Shown here: one piece after another, positions 1-6,472 of the stretch | Layout: each line of letters opens with the position of its first letter | Numbering within the stretch: the first letter of the stretch is position 1 | Assembly (NCBI GenBank): GCA_027297845.1 | Contig: JAPUHG010000148.1 | Span: 1 to 13,202 of the forward strand | Direction: 5' to 3' | Length of the DNA: 13,202 nucleotides | From: Gammaproteobacteria bacterium | GTDB lineage: Bacteria; Pseudomonadota; Gammaproteobacteria; Steroidobacterales; MnTg04 | Translations under genes and position numbers: made by a program | The notes under the pieces: generated by a model | What the model saw: only the letters and a program-made list of their open reading frames with translations | Told to the model about the DNA's origin: nothing | Database searches by the model: none

Positions 1-2
1 TT

Positions 3-362
3 GCCGCCGACGCATTGTACGAGCTAATCGCCGGGGAGCCGATTATTTTCGAGGGAAACACGCTGGGGGTCATCGTCGATCTGAGTATTCCATTTTTTCT
101 CTTGCAATTTGGCATGTTTGCGCTGGCCATCCTGTGGTGGCTCGGCATCAGAAAAATCTCCACAGCAACCGGTCCACAAGCGATCGAGAATTACAAACGA
201 ACTATCGTCAAGGTTTGCATTGGCATCGTGCCGGTACAACTGGTGCTGCTGATATTCGGTGAGCCACACGAACTGACCGATGAGATCGGCGTTATCGTGA
301 CCATGCTGCAGTGGGTATTGCTGGCATTCGCGTTTTATCCGGGCTCGAATTATCGAGTTTAG
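3..362 (+). CDS. Membrane protein of unknown function, C-terminal part (5' end outside window)
   Basis: The frame is open from the first base of the window (A-A-D-A-L-Y-E-L before the first possible TTG start at 15), so the gene most likely begins upstream and only its last ~119 residues are seen. Three hydrophobic stretches suggest three membrane spans: around LSIPFFLLQFGMFALAILWW, around VCIGIVPVQLVLLIFG, and around IVTMLQWVLLAFAFYPG. A basic loop (GIRKISTATGPQ ... ENYKRT) lies between the first two and should face the cytoplasm by the positive-inside rule. The stop is TAG at 360-362. I do not recognise the family. The helicase gene 232 bp downstream has its own promoter, so the two are probably separate transcription units. 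A TTG start at 15 giving a complete 115-residue protein is possible but less likely. Confidence 0.6.
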   Translation, partial: AADALYELIAGEPIIFEGNTLGVIVDLSIPFFLLQFGMFALAILWWLGIRKISTATGPQAIENYKRTIVKVCIGIVPVQLVLLIFGEPHELTDEIGVIVTMLQWVLLAFAFYPGSNYRV

Positions 363-437
363 GGATTCGCTTGAGGCCTGTGCAGGCATGGTCACGGGAG
401 ATTCAGAGTAATAAGTCCTTCCATTTGGCTGGGCGTC

Positions 438-446
438 TGTTATAGT
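438..446 (+). promoter_or_regulatory. Extended -10 promoter for rhlE
   Basis: TGTTATAGT matches the extended -10 pattern TGnTATAAT with one mismatch. The -35 region is poor (CTTCCA at 418-423 with a 17-nt spacer), as is usual for extended -10 promoters. The start point would lie near 453. The bases just after the -10 (CCGCCGCG, 447-454) form a GC-rich discriminator, a feature linked to stringent (ppGpp) control of growth-related promoters. No start point has been measured. Confidence 0.5.
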
Positions 447-457
447 CCGCCGCGTTC

Positions 458-480
458 TGGCGCACTATCGGTCTGCGCCA
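458..480 (+). promoter_or_regulatory. Stem-loop at the 5' end of the rhlE leader
   Basis: TGGCGCA (458-464) and TGCGCCA (474-480) are perfect reverse complements around a 9-nt loop. The stem starts about 5 nt after the predicted start point of the rhlE transcript, which has a leader of about 140 nt. A 5'-terminal hairpin can protect an mRNA or be a helicase target. Its role here is inference. Confidence 0.4.
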
Positions 481-594
481 TTCGCTCCAGCCCAGCAATT
501 CCGCGGGTTCCGGAGCTACCTAATTATCCAGCCTGGACCGAACCACGCGCGGCACCGCCGCCATCGTGTCAGGCGATCTTGGAGTACAAACACA

Positions 595-1875
595 ATGTTA
601 TTTAAACAACTCGGCCTCTCGGTCGAATTGCTGCGTGCGGTCGATGAACAGGGTTACAGTAAAGCAACCCCGATCCAGCAGCAGGCAATTCCTCTCGTCC
701 TTGAAGGCCGGGATATCCTCGCTGGCGCCCAGACGGGCACCGGCAAAACGGCTGGCTTCACGCTTCCGCTATTGCAGCGGTTGCAGGAATCACCATCCGG
801 CAAACGACGGGTGCGGGCGCTTATTCTCACGCCGACCCGCGAGCTTGCCGCACAGGTCAGCGATAGCGTGCGTGCCTACGGCCGCCATCTGCCTTTCAAA
901 ACGGCTGTGATCTTTGGCGGAGTCAGCATCAATACACAAATTTTCAAGCTGCGAAAGGGTACTGACATCGTAGTCGCTACGCCCGGTCGTCTGCTCGATC
1001 ATCTGCAGAGGGGCACGATCGACCTCAGCGGAGTTGAGATACTGGTTCTCGATGAGGCCGATCGCATGCTCGACATGGGCTTTATCCGCGACATCCGCAA
1101 GATCCTCAAAGAACTGCCGAAAGAACGTCAGAATCTGCTGTTCTCGGCAACCTTCTCAAAAGAGATCAGGAAGCTCGCGGCTGACCTTTTGAACGCACCG
1201 ACCGAGATCCAGGTCGCCCAGCGCAACACGACAGTTGAACTGGTCACCCAGGTGGTACACCCCGTTGACAAACACCGCAAACGTGAGCTGTTGTCGCAGC
1301 GCATAGGCGCGGAGAACTGGCAACAGGTGCTGGTTTTCACCCGTACCAAGCACGGCGCCAATCGTCTTGCCGAACAGTTGTCACGCGATGGTCTCAAAAC
1401 AGTGGCCATTCATGGCAACAAGTCGCAGGGCGCACGAACCAGAGCGCTCGCGGATTTCAAAGCCGGTCTAGTTCGCGTACTGGTTGCTACCGACATCGCT
1501 GCCCGCGGTCTCGATATCGACCGCCTGCCGCATGTCGTCAATTTTGAATTGCCGAATGTGCCGGAAGACTACCTACATAGAATCGGACGTACCGCCCGAG
1601 CAGGTCAGGAGGGTCATGCCGTTTCGCTGGTCTGCGTCGATGAGCACAAACTTCTGGGTGACATCGAGCGCCTGCTGAAATGCCAGATTGACAAAGAAAT
1701 CCTTCCTGGCTATGAACCGGATCCGCGCATCAAAGCCGAACCGATTCGGCAAGGCCGTACGCAACGAGCAGCTGGCCGAGGTAATGGTACACGCAAGAAA
1801 TTTCGTGCGGGCCCGCCGAGAAATCGTGGCGGACAGCGTCAGCGATCGTCAGGTCGCCAGCGACGCGCGGTTTAA
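595..1875 (+). CDS. rhlE: DEAD-box ATP-dependent RNA helicase, RhlE type
   Basis: Unwinds short RNA duplexes using ATP; RhlE-type proteins act in the cytoplasm in ribosome assembly and RNA turnover. All family motifs are present in order: Q motif (Phe3 to Gln29), Walker A AQTGTGKT (45-52), PTRELA (80-85), GG (108-109), TPGR (129-132), DEAD (153-156), SAT (184-186), VFTRTK (247-252), [12 protein letters not shown] (298-309) and [10 protein letters not shown] (328-337). The N-terminus running almost directly into the Q motif, and the short basic Gly/Arg/Gln-rich tail (about 385-426), are typical of RhlE rather than DeaD or SrmB. The start is ATG 595 with GGAG at 581-584. The gene is monocistronic: its own promoter lies upstream and a strong terminator follows. 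No key residue is missing. The family call is secure; the exact RhlE subgroup is less so. Confidence 0.95.
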   Translation: MLFKQLGLSVELLRAVDEQGYSKATPIQQQAIPLVLEGRDILAGAQTGTGKTAGFTLPLLQRLQESPSGKRRVRALILTPTRELAAQVSDSVRAYGRHLPFKTAVIFGGVSINTQIFKLRKGTDIVVATPGRLLDHLQRGTIDLSGVEILVLDEADRMLDMGFIRDIRKILKELPKERQNLLFSATFSKEIRKLAADLLNAPTEIQVAQRNTTVELVTQVVHPVDKHRKRELLSQRIGAENWQQVLVFTRTKHGANRLAEQLSRDGLKTVAIHGNKSQGARTRALADFKAGLVRVLVATDIAARGLDIDRLPHVVNFELPNVPEDYLHRIGRTARAGQEGHAVSLVCVDEHKLLGDIERLLKCQIDKEILPGYEPDPRIKAEPIRQGRTQRAAGRGNGTRKKFRAGPPRNRGGQRQRSSGRQRRAV

Positions 1876-1933
1876 ATCCAAAAAAACGGCTGGCGTTCAG
1901 AAAGTAATGACCTCTTGCCTTTAGTATGAACAG

Positions 1934-1963
1934 GCCGCCCCTTTCAGGGGCGGCTTTTTCTTT
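1934..1963 (+). terminator. Rho-independent terminator of rhlE
   Basis: GCCGCCCC (1934-1941) pairs perfectly with GGGGCGGC (1947-1954) around the loop TTTCA, giving an 8-bp GC-rich stem. It is followed by TTTTTCTTT. It lies 59 nt after the rhlE stop codon and is the clearest terminator in the window. Confidence 0.92.
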
Positions 1964-2380
1964 GACAGTCCCCTCAACATTAAATAAGTAGCTTCAGATA
2001 CGATTGGATTTGACCGCTTACTGAATGGCTGCATTCTTTCCGTGGTCGATGTTCCCATTTGTTTACTCGACTATCCCGACCGCGATGACTCGGCATCCGT
2101 AAAGACACGCTGGTCGCAGTCATTTGCTAAAGCATCGCGGCCATCGGTACGGCCTTTATGCTAGCGGCCCTGTTGAGACTCTGAGGCTTTTTGAAGCATT
2201 TGCCAGCCTCCAAATCTGCGGTTTTTCCTGAAGGTGTACTCAAAACAGCTATTTCCTGGCTATTGACTGGCGACAACGGGTCGTACGGAGGTATCATCGC
2301 CGGCCCGCGTGGCTGAAATTCAGCCCGTTTTCACATCTCAGCGTGATAATTAACGGATTTCCGCTGTCGAAGGATATGGA
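1964..2380. other. 417-bp gene-free stretch between rhlE and the arylsulfotransferase gene
   Basis: No convincing gene is visible here on either strand. It begins in the T-tract of the rhlE terminator. Weak structures are GAGGCT (2183-2188) against AGCCTC (2205-2210), and the palindrome near 2311 listed separately. One frame stays open from about 1988 to 2163, and its first residues (TIGFDRLL) faintly recall IbpA-type small heat-shock proteins. The likeness stops there, there is no start codon with a ribosome site, and I do not call a gene. Confidence 0.4.
2311..2350 (+). promoter_or_regulatory. Possible promoter with operator-like palindrome, arylsulfotransferase gene
   Basis: GATAAT at 2345-2350 matches the -10 consensus in five of six bases. 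No good -35 box stands 16-18 nt upstream. Instead GGCTGAAATTCAGCC (2311-2325), a perfect 7-bp inverted repeat around one central base, sits at about the -35 position. A regulator binding the palindrome is a reasonable inference, but nothing identifies it. Confidence 0.3.
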
Positions 2381-4000
2381 ATGACTGATAAGTTTGTAAA
2401 AATTCTGGCCACCCTGCTGTTGTCCCTGGCGCTGATGTCATGCGGCGACACGGATCGGCCGTTGCCGGAACTCATGTTCGTTACTCAACCGACAGTAAGT
2501 CCGATTGCCACCCTGGCGCACGCGTGGGAACTGACGGTATCCACCAGTCTCTTTACCGCGGTCCAGGCATCGCTCGACGACGGCATGGGCCACGCCTATA
2601 CGATCACTTTTGGCCGCCAGCAACGCAACCACGTACTGACCTTGCTGGGGATGTACCCCAACCGAACCTACACGGTGAATGTAACGGCAGCCACGCTGGA
2701 TGGCATCAACCTGGATGCTCCCACGCCGTTGCAGATCACCACCCCTCCGCTACCGGCCAATTTTCCGGTAATCAACCTGCTGGCGGGCGATCCCGCCCTG
2801 ATGGAGCCCGGATACACGCTGATGGACACCGGGCGCAAAGACGACAGCGCCTCTTTTATTGTCATTCTGGATGACGCGGCAGAAGTGGTCTGGTATTTCC
2901 AGACCGGTTCGCTATCGGAGACCGAGCGCATCGCATCGGGCAGGTTCCTGTCCATCGATGAAGGTTCCGGCCTGATCCGGTTTATCGATGAAAGGGGCGA
3001 AGTAACTGACTCACTGCATTCGGCGCAGTCTCACCCGGCGACCGGTGCAAGCGTCCCGGTTGATGTGGCTGAATTTCACGACGATGTGGTCAAACACAAC
3101 CTATTGGCCCGTTACTTCACCAGCATCCGTGACTCGTCGCGTACGGTCGACAATTATCCACTGGACGAGAATGACCCCATAATGACCGGGACCGTAAACG
3201 TCGTCGACGAGCCAATTATCGAAATCGATCTTAGCGGTAATATCATCAATCGCTGGGATTTTCTGGATATGCTCAAGCCAACCCGTATTGGCTATGACGG
3301 CACATCAGGGTTACCGGCGGCAGCCGACTGGGCTCATGTCAACTCGGTCTTTTATGACGTACTCGATGACAACCTGATCGTGTCCCTGAAAAACCAGGAC
3401 GCCGTGGTGAACTTCGATCACGGTACCGGTACGTTGAACTGGATTCTGGGTACACCGGCCAACTGGCAGGGATTCGAGCAGTTCCTGCTGACCCCGGATG
3501 GCGGGCCCTTCGCCTGGCCCTATCACCAGCACGCCGTTGAATTAACTAACGACAACATCGTCCTGTTCGACAATGGCAACCGCCGCGCCAGCCCCTTCAC
3601 GGGTGAGCCAATCGTTGCCGCAGACGCCAATTCCAGTCGCGCTGTCGAGTACGCGATTGATACCAGTACGATGATGATTTCCCAGGTATGGGAATGGGGT
3701 CTCGCGCAAAGCGGTTTGTCATTGTATTCACCTTTTGCCGGTGATGCCGACCGTCTACCCGGTGGCAATACCCTGATCACCTTCGGTGGGTTGTGCGAGG
3801 AAGGCGGGGTACCCAGTGAAAACCTGGCAGTCTGCCGGTCGTCCGCACGGGTCATCGAAGTCGATACGACCACCAACGCAACAGTTTTCGATATTTCAAT
3901 CGATGATGCCGATCCCATGTCTTCGGGTTATATTGTCAATCGTAGCGAGCGTATCGGCTCTTTGTATTCGGAGGTAACGATCAGTATCACTGTGCCCTGA
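2381..4000 (+). CDS. Arylsulfotransferase (ASST)-like lipoprotein
   Basis: ASST enzymes move a sulfuryl group from one phenolic ester to another in the periplasm through a sulfo-histidine. The 539-residue protein starts with a lipoprotein signal: charged start, hydrophobic run, and lipobox LMS-Cys21 followed by Gly-Asp, which suggests outer-membrane sorting. An N-terminal beta-rich part (about 30-125) precedes a repeated-strand domain with family motifs DWAHVNSV (His319), YHQHAVEL (His384) and DNGNRR (Arg401/402). The His384-Arg402 distance of 18 equals His356-Arg374 of the E. coli enzyme as I recall it. There is no histidine after His384, so the nucleophile (His436 in E. coli) appears absent. 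Cys472 and Cys485 could form a disulfide. The start is ATG 2381 with AAGGA at 2370-2374. No DsbL/DsbI partner lies nearby. The fold is fairly sure; the activity is not. Confidence 0.8.
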   Translation: MTDKFVKILATLLLSLALMSCGDTDRPLPELMFVTQPTVSPIATLAHAWELTVSTSLFTAVQASLDDGMGHAYTITFGRQQRNHVLTLLGMYPNRTYTVNVTAATLDGINLDAPTPLQITTPPLPANFPVINLLAGDPALMEPGYTLMDTGRKDDSASFIVILDDAAEVVWYFQTGSLSETERIASGRFLSIDEGSGLIRFIDERGEVTDSLHSAQSHPATGASVPVDVAEFHDDVVKHNLLARYFTSIRDSSRTVDNYPLDENDPIMTGTVNVVDEPIIEIDLSGNIINRWDFLDMLKPTRIGYDGTSGLPAAADWAHVNSVFYDVLDDNLIVSLKNQDAVVNFDHGTGTLNWILGTPANWQGFEQFLLTPDGGPFAWPYHQHAVELTNDNIVLFDNGNRRASPFTGEPIVAADANSSRAVEYAIDTSTMMISQVWEWGLAQSGLSLYSPFAGDADRLPGGNTLITFGGLCEEGGVPSENLAVCRSSARVIEVDTTTNATVFDISIDDADPMSSGYIVNRSERIGSLYSEVTISITVP

Positions 4001-4010
4001 TCCTGACATC

Positions 4011-4202
4011 ATGTTGATTCAACTCAGCGGACAAACTGGAGAGCTACCCGCTGATTGGTCGGCGAAACAGCTTGTCACAGACCTGCAGCTGACCGGCGAG
4101 CGCATCGCGATCGACGTCGGGCGTGAGGCTTTTCTCGCCGGTCGAAGCGCGCGCAAGCGATTCGCCTCTGCCTCATCTCCAATCGACGGCACTATTTTTT
4201 AG
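4011..4202 (+). pseudogene. thiS: Remnant of thiS, sulfur carrier protein of thiamine thiazole synthesis
   Basis: The first ~40 residues ([20 protein letters not shown], then [19 protein letters not shown]) read like proteobacterial ThiS, a ubiquitin-like protein of about 65 residues. ThiS must end in Gly-Gly, which is turned into a thiocarboxylate that ThiG uses. Here the likeness fades after residue 40, and the frame ends in ...PIDGTIF then TAG, with no Gly-Gly in any nearby frame. No good Shine-Dalgarno sequence precedes ATG 4011, which lies 10 nt after the arylsulfotransferase stop. In Pseudomonas and relatives the usual order is thiS-thiG-trmB. Here trmB follows directly, so thiG and the end of thiS were probably lost in one deletion. 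An unrelated short gene is possible but less likely. Confidence 0.6.
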
Positions 4203-4212
4203 GCATTCCCGC

Positions 4213-4902
4213 TTGGCCGAAAACCGACAACGGACCATACGCAGCTTCGTAATGCGTTCTGGCCGCATGACCGAAGCCCAGTCACGCGCAACAACCGATT
4301 TGTGGCCGGTCTTTGGCGTCGACTACGAAAACAAGCCGCTGGACTTTGCCCAGCTTTTTGAGCGCGCGGCGCCGGTTGTCGCCGAGATTGGTTTTGGTAA
4401 TGGAGAAACCCTGGCGCAACAGGCCACCAACGAGCCGGAATTTAACTTTCTTGGAATAGAAGTGCACCCACCGGGTGTCGGCCATCTGCTGATTACGATT
4501 CGCCAACTGGAACTAAAAAACATCCGCATCAGCCGTCATGATGCGGTTGAGGTTTTTCGCGACCAGGTGCCGGACACCAGCCTGACCGGGGCCAATTTGT
4601 TTTTCCCCGACCCCTGGCCAAAAAAACGTCACCACAAACGGCGTATCGTGCAGCCGGATTTTGCCGCCATGGTCGCGGCCAAACTTCAGCCCGGCGCCTT
4701 TTTCCACGTGGCGACCGACTGGCAGCCCTATGCCGAACACATGCTCGAAGTACTGGATAGCTGTAAGGAATTGGTCAACGAATCCGGGGCGGGTTGTTTT
4801 AGCGAACGTCTGGACAGTCGTACGCTGACCAAGTTTGAGGAACGCGGCCAGCGACTCGGTCACGACGTCTGGGACCTGCGCTATCGCAAGACCGCATCCT
4901 AG
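4213..4902 (+). CDS. trmB: tRNA (guanine-N7-)-methyltransferase TrmB
   Basis: Methylates G46 in the variable loop of tRNAs using S-adenosylmethionine. Seen in the sequence: IRSFVMRSGRMT (9-20), SAM motif I EIGFGNGETL (58-67), LGIEVHPPGVG (80-90), HDAVEVF (109-115), the TrmB hallmark FFPDPWPKKRHHKRRIVQ (130-147), ATDWQPYAEHMLEV (167-180) and the C-terminal TKFEERGQRLGHDVWDL. The length is 229 residues, against 239 in E. coli. The start is uncertain. TTG 4213 (weak AGG at 4201-4203) keeps the conserved IRSF segment and begins 10 nt after the stop of the thiS remnant. GTG 4123 would add 30 residues without family likeness, and ATG 4252 would cut off IRSF. The poor start signals fit a gene whose upstream neighbour was deleted. 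The gene converges with the marC-family gene, leaving 4 nt between stops. Confidence 0.93.
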   Translation: MAENRQRTIRSFVMRSGRMTEAQSRATTDLWPVFGVDYENKPLDFAQLFERAAPVVAEIGFGNGETLAQQATNEPEFNFLGIEVHPPGVGHLLITIRQLELKNIRISRHDAVEVFRDQVPDTSLTGANLFFPDPWPKKRHHKRRIVQPDFAAMVAAKLQPGAFFHVATDWQPYAEHMLEVLDSCKELVNESGAGCFSERLDSRTLTKFEERGQRLGHDVWDLRYRKTAS

Positions 4903-4906
4903 CGGC

Positions 4907-5545
4907 TTACATAAAGATCGCCTGGATTCCATCTACCACGTACTGGACCGCCAACGCGACCAGGACCACACCGAGCACCCTGCTGATCACGTTTGCGCCG
5001 GTTATTCCGAGTACGCGCATAATTGGCGTTGTGAGCAACAACAGCACCAGGGTAATCAGCAAGACCAGCCCGATGACGCCCAGCATGGCCAGGAACATCT
5101 TCGGATCGCCGTGCAAATCTCCCATAACCAGGAACAATGTTGCGAGCGAGCCGGGTCCTGCCATTAATGGGAAGGCCAGCGGAAAAACCGAGATATCTTC
5201 CCGGTAGCGCGCTTCATCCTGCTCCCTGACCGTCGTCGATCGCAATCCGGACTGACGAGCGAAAACCATGTCCAGCGCGACCATGAACAACAACAAGCCA
5301 CCGGCAATCCGGAACGCATCGAGAGAAATGCCAAGCGTGCGTAAAAGCGGTTCACCGGTCAGCGCGAACACCAGGAAGATACCGGCCGATAACAGCACCG
5401 ACTTGACCGCCATTCTTCTTCGGTAGGTCTTTTCGCCTCCGCGAGTCAGCGCGCCAAACAACGGTACCAGCGAGATCGGTTCGATCACGACAAAAAACAC
5501 GACAAAAATCCTGATTAGCTGTTCAACCATGACGCTTTGCACCAT
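4907..5545 (-). CDS. MarC-family integral membrane protein
   Basis: A 212-residue inner-membrane protein with about six hydrophobic spans (near 10-32, 47-66, 79-95, 121-142, 152-173 and 186-206) and the family-typical segments IEPISLVPLFGALT (21-34) and AFPLMAGPGSLATLF (124-138). MarC/YhgN proteins have no firmly established function; some relatives were linked to amino-acid transport and the old link of MarC to multidrug resistance was not upheld. A charged loop (about 97-117, ARQSGL...EQDEARYRED) joins the two halves. The likely start is either ATG 5545 or ATG 5530 (Met6); the second aligns better with family N-termini, and neither has a good Shine-Dalgarno sequence. It is transcribed toward trmB and divergently from the 5702 gene. 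Confidence 0.88.
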   Translation of the reverse strand: MVQSVMVEQLIRIFVVFFVVIEPISLVPLFGALTRGGEKTYRRRMAVKSVLLSAGIFLVFALTGEPLLRTLGISLDAFRIAGGLLLFMVALDMVFARQSGLRSTTVREQDEARYREDISVFPLAFPLMAGPGSLATLFLVMGDLHGDPKMFLAMLGVIGLVLLITLVLLLLTTPIMRVLGITGANVISRVLGVVLVALAVQYVVDGIQAIFM

Positions 5546-5588
5546 TTGCGGAGGTTTTGGCCTATTTATGGGCGAAGTGGATTATTGC

Positions 5589-5616
5589 TTGCACGAACCC
5601 GCGCTCGGAGTATATT
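5589..5616 (+). promoter_or_regulatory. Candidate sigma-70 promoter for the 5702 gene, overlapping a minus-strand -10
   Basis: TTGCAC (5589-5594) and TATATT (5611-5616) are spaced by 16 nt; the -10 matches five of six consensus bases and the -35 three. On the minus strand TATACT (5614-5609) could serve as the -10 of the marC-family gene, so two divergent promoters may share the same bases. The minus-strand -35 is weak. Confidence 0.45.
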
Positions 5617-5645
5617 TAACTTGCCAGACAAATAAAACGAAACGC

Positions 5646-5664
5646 GTTTTTACATCGTAAAAAC
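5646..5664. promoter_or_regulatory. Palindrome in the leader of the 5702 gene
   Basis: GTTTTTAC (5646-5653) and GTAAAAAC (5657-5664) are perfect 8-bp reverse complements separated by ATC. It lies about 40 nt before the gene start and about 30 nt after the predicted -10. The AT-rich arms look more like a protein-binding site than a stable RNA hairpin. Confidence 0.4.
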
Positions 5665-5688
5665 ACAGTTTTAGTCACTGGAGCGATA

Positions 5689-5730
5689 ATGGCAGACGGT
5701 CATGAAGACTGTATATCCAGTTATCGGTGA
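5689..5730 (+). CDS. Possible 13-codon leader peptide overlapping the next gene's start
   Basis: ATG 5689 has a well-placed TGGAG (5679-5683) and opens a 13-codon frame (MADGHEDCISSYR) ending in TGA at 5728-5730, inside the next gene in another frame. The next gene's ATG 5702 has no good ribosome site of its own. The small frame may therefore load ribosomes for it by translational coupling, or be a chance ATG. Confidence 0.25.
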   Translation: MADGHEDCISSYR

Positions 5731-5995
5731 CTGGTATCGTCGCCCGGGTGGCCCGATTTTTGAGGTCGTGGCTACCGACGATGACGAAGGCAGCATCGAA
5801 ATCCAGCATTTCGACGGAACCGTCGAAGAACTGGATTCCGATGCCTGGAGTGAGTCAATTTTCATGCCAGCTGAAGCGCCTGAAGACTGGTCGGGGTCGC
5901 TCGATATAGACCCGGCCGACAAGGTGAAGGATCAGGACGGCGCAACAAACCAGGACTGGTTTACGGCAATGGATTACGTTGACCACGCAGATTGA
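5702..5995 (+). CDS. Small acidic conserved protein, resembles DUF6763-type proteins
   Basis: A 97-residue soluble protein rich in Asp and Glu, with no signal peptide or membrane span. The core YPVIGDWYRRPGGPIFEVVA (5-24), followed by SIEIQHFDGTVEELD (31-45) and EDWSGSLDID (61-70), recalls a family of short gammaproteobacterial proteins that I know as DUF6763; the family name is from memory. No function is known to me. The alternating hydrophobic pattern suggests a small beta-rich fold followed by a disordered acidic tail. ATG 5702 is the only start in this frame after a TAA at 5687-5689, and it lacks a proper Shine-Dalgarno sequence. The gene appears monocistronic and converges with the Rieske gene. 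Confidence 0.75.
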   Translation: MKTVYPVIGDWYRRPGGPIFEVVATDDDEGSIEIQHFDGTVEELDSDAWSESIFMPAEAPEDWSGSLDIDPADKVKDQDGATNQDWFTAMDYVDHAD

Positions 5996-6015
5996 TACCA
6001 GGCTGACTGATTGAG

Positions 6016-6031
6016 ACGCGCGAGCGCGCGT
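6016..6031. terminator. GC hairpin between convergent genes
   Basis: ACGCGC (6016-6021) and GCGCGT (6026-6031) pair around GAGC in the 45-nt gap between the stops of two convergent genes. It has no T-tract on either side, so it may only mark or protect transcript ends. Confidence 0.3.
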
Positions 6032-6040
6032 GACGGCAGC

Positions 6041-6412
6041 CTACGTTTCAGAGCTGGCCGGCGCTGGCATTTCTACCAGCACTCTGCCATCTGAAATTTC
6101 CACATCAAGCGAGGTCAGACTGGCGCCAAGGCATGCGCCTGCGACACAAAGGCCCGATTCGATCTCGAACACGGCGCCGTGTCCTGCGCACATGATCAAG
6201 CCATTGTCCCTGGTCAAAAACCTGTCAGGCCCCCAATTCAGCTGCTTGCCCGCATGCGGGCAGGTATTCAAATAGGCGAAGGCCTGATCATTTTTTCGAA
6301 CCACGAATCCGGATATGCGACTATCGCCGGTGCCGATTTCGAATTCGCGAGCCCCTGGGTCGGTGATATCCGCCAGCATCGCGACCTGTTGTAGTCTGTT
6401 GTGTTTCACCAC
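6041..6412 (-). CDS. Small Rieske-type [2Fe-2S] protein
   Basis: The 123-residue protein is a single Rieske domain. The two cluster-binding motifs are CPH (Cys51, His53) and CAGH (Cys75, His78), 21 residues apart. It matches stand-alone Rieske ferredoxins related to the small subunit of ring-hydroxylating oxygenases and of NirD. The extra cysteines in GLCVAGAC (89 and 94) recur in this group as I recall it. It should act in the cytoplasm as an electron carrier, since there is no signal peptide, but no oxygenase or reductase partner is nearby. The start is uncertain: tandem GTG codons at 6412 and 6409 have GGGAG some 14 nt upstream, while ATG 6379 (MLADITDPG) has AGG at a good distance and would give 112 residues. 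The gene is divergent from the MFS gene, 60 bp apart. Confidence 0.88.
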   Translation of the reverse strand: MVKHNRLQQVAMLADITDPGAREFEIGTGDSRISGFVVRKNDQAFAYLNTCPHAGKQLNWGPDRFLTRDNGLIMCAGHGAVFEIESGLCVAGACLGASLTSLDVEISDGRVLVEMPAPASSET

Positions 6413-6472
6413 GATTAGTGCGTCAGCTCCCGAGCATTAGTCCAGCCGCCGTCTTTACCTTACCATTGGCTC

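Noticed and set aside
376..387. GCCTG/CAGGC inverted repeat after the first gene as a terminator
   Set aside because: The stem is only 5 bp with a 2-nt centre and no T-tract follows.
1962..1990. Perfect -35 hexamer TTGACA just after the rhlE terminator
   Set aside because: It overlaps the terminator T-tract, no fair -10 box lies 16-18 nt downstream, and no gene follows for 400 bp.
1988..2163. Open frame with TIGFDRLLNG, faintly like the start of IbpA-type small heat-shock proteins
   Set aside because: Only about ten residues agree, there is no start codon or ribosome site, and nothing downstream resembles the family. Probably chance.
2440..2874. 144-codon plus-strand frame inside the arylsulfotransferase gene
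   Set aside because: The frame beneath it has clear family motifs and a lipoprotein signal; this one has low-complexity Arg/His/Gly-rich content typical of a shifted frame.
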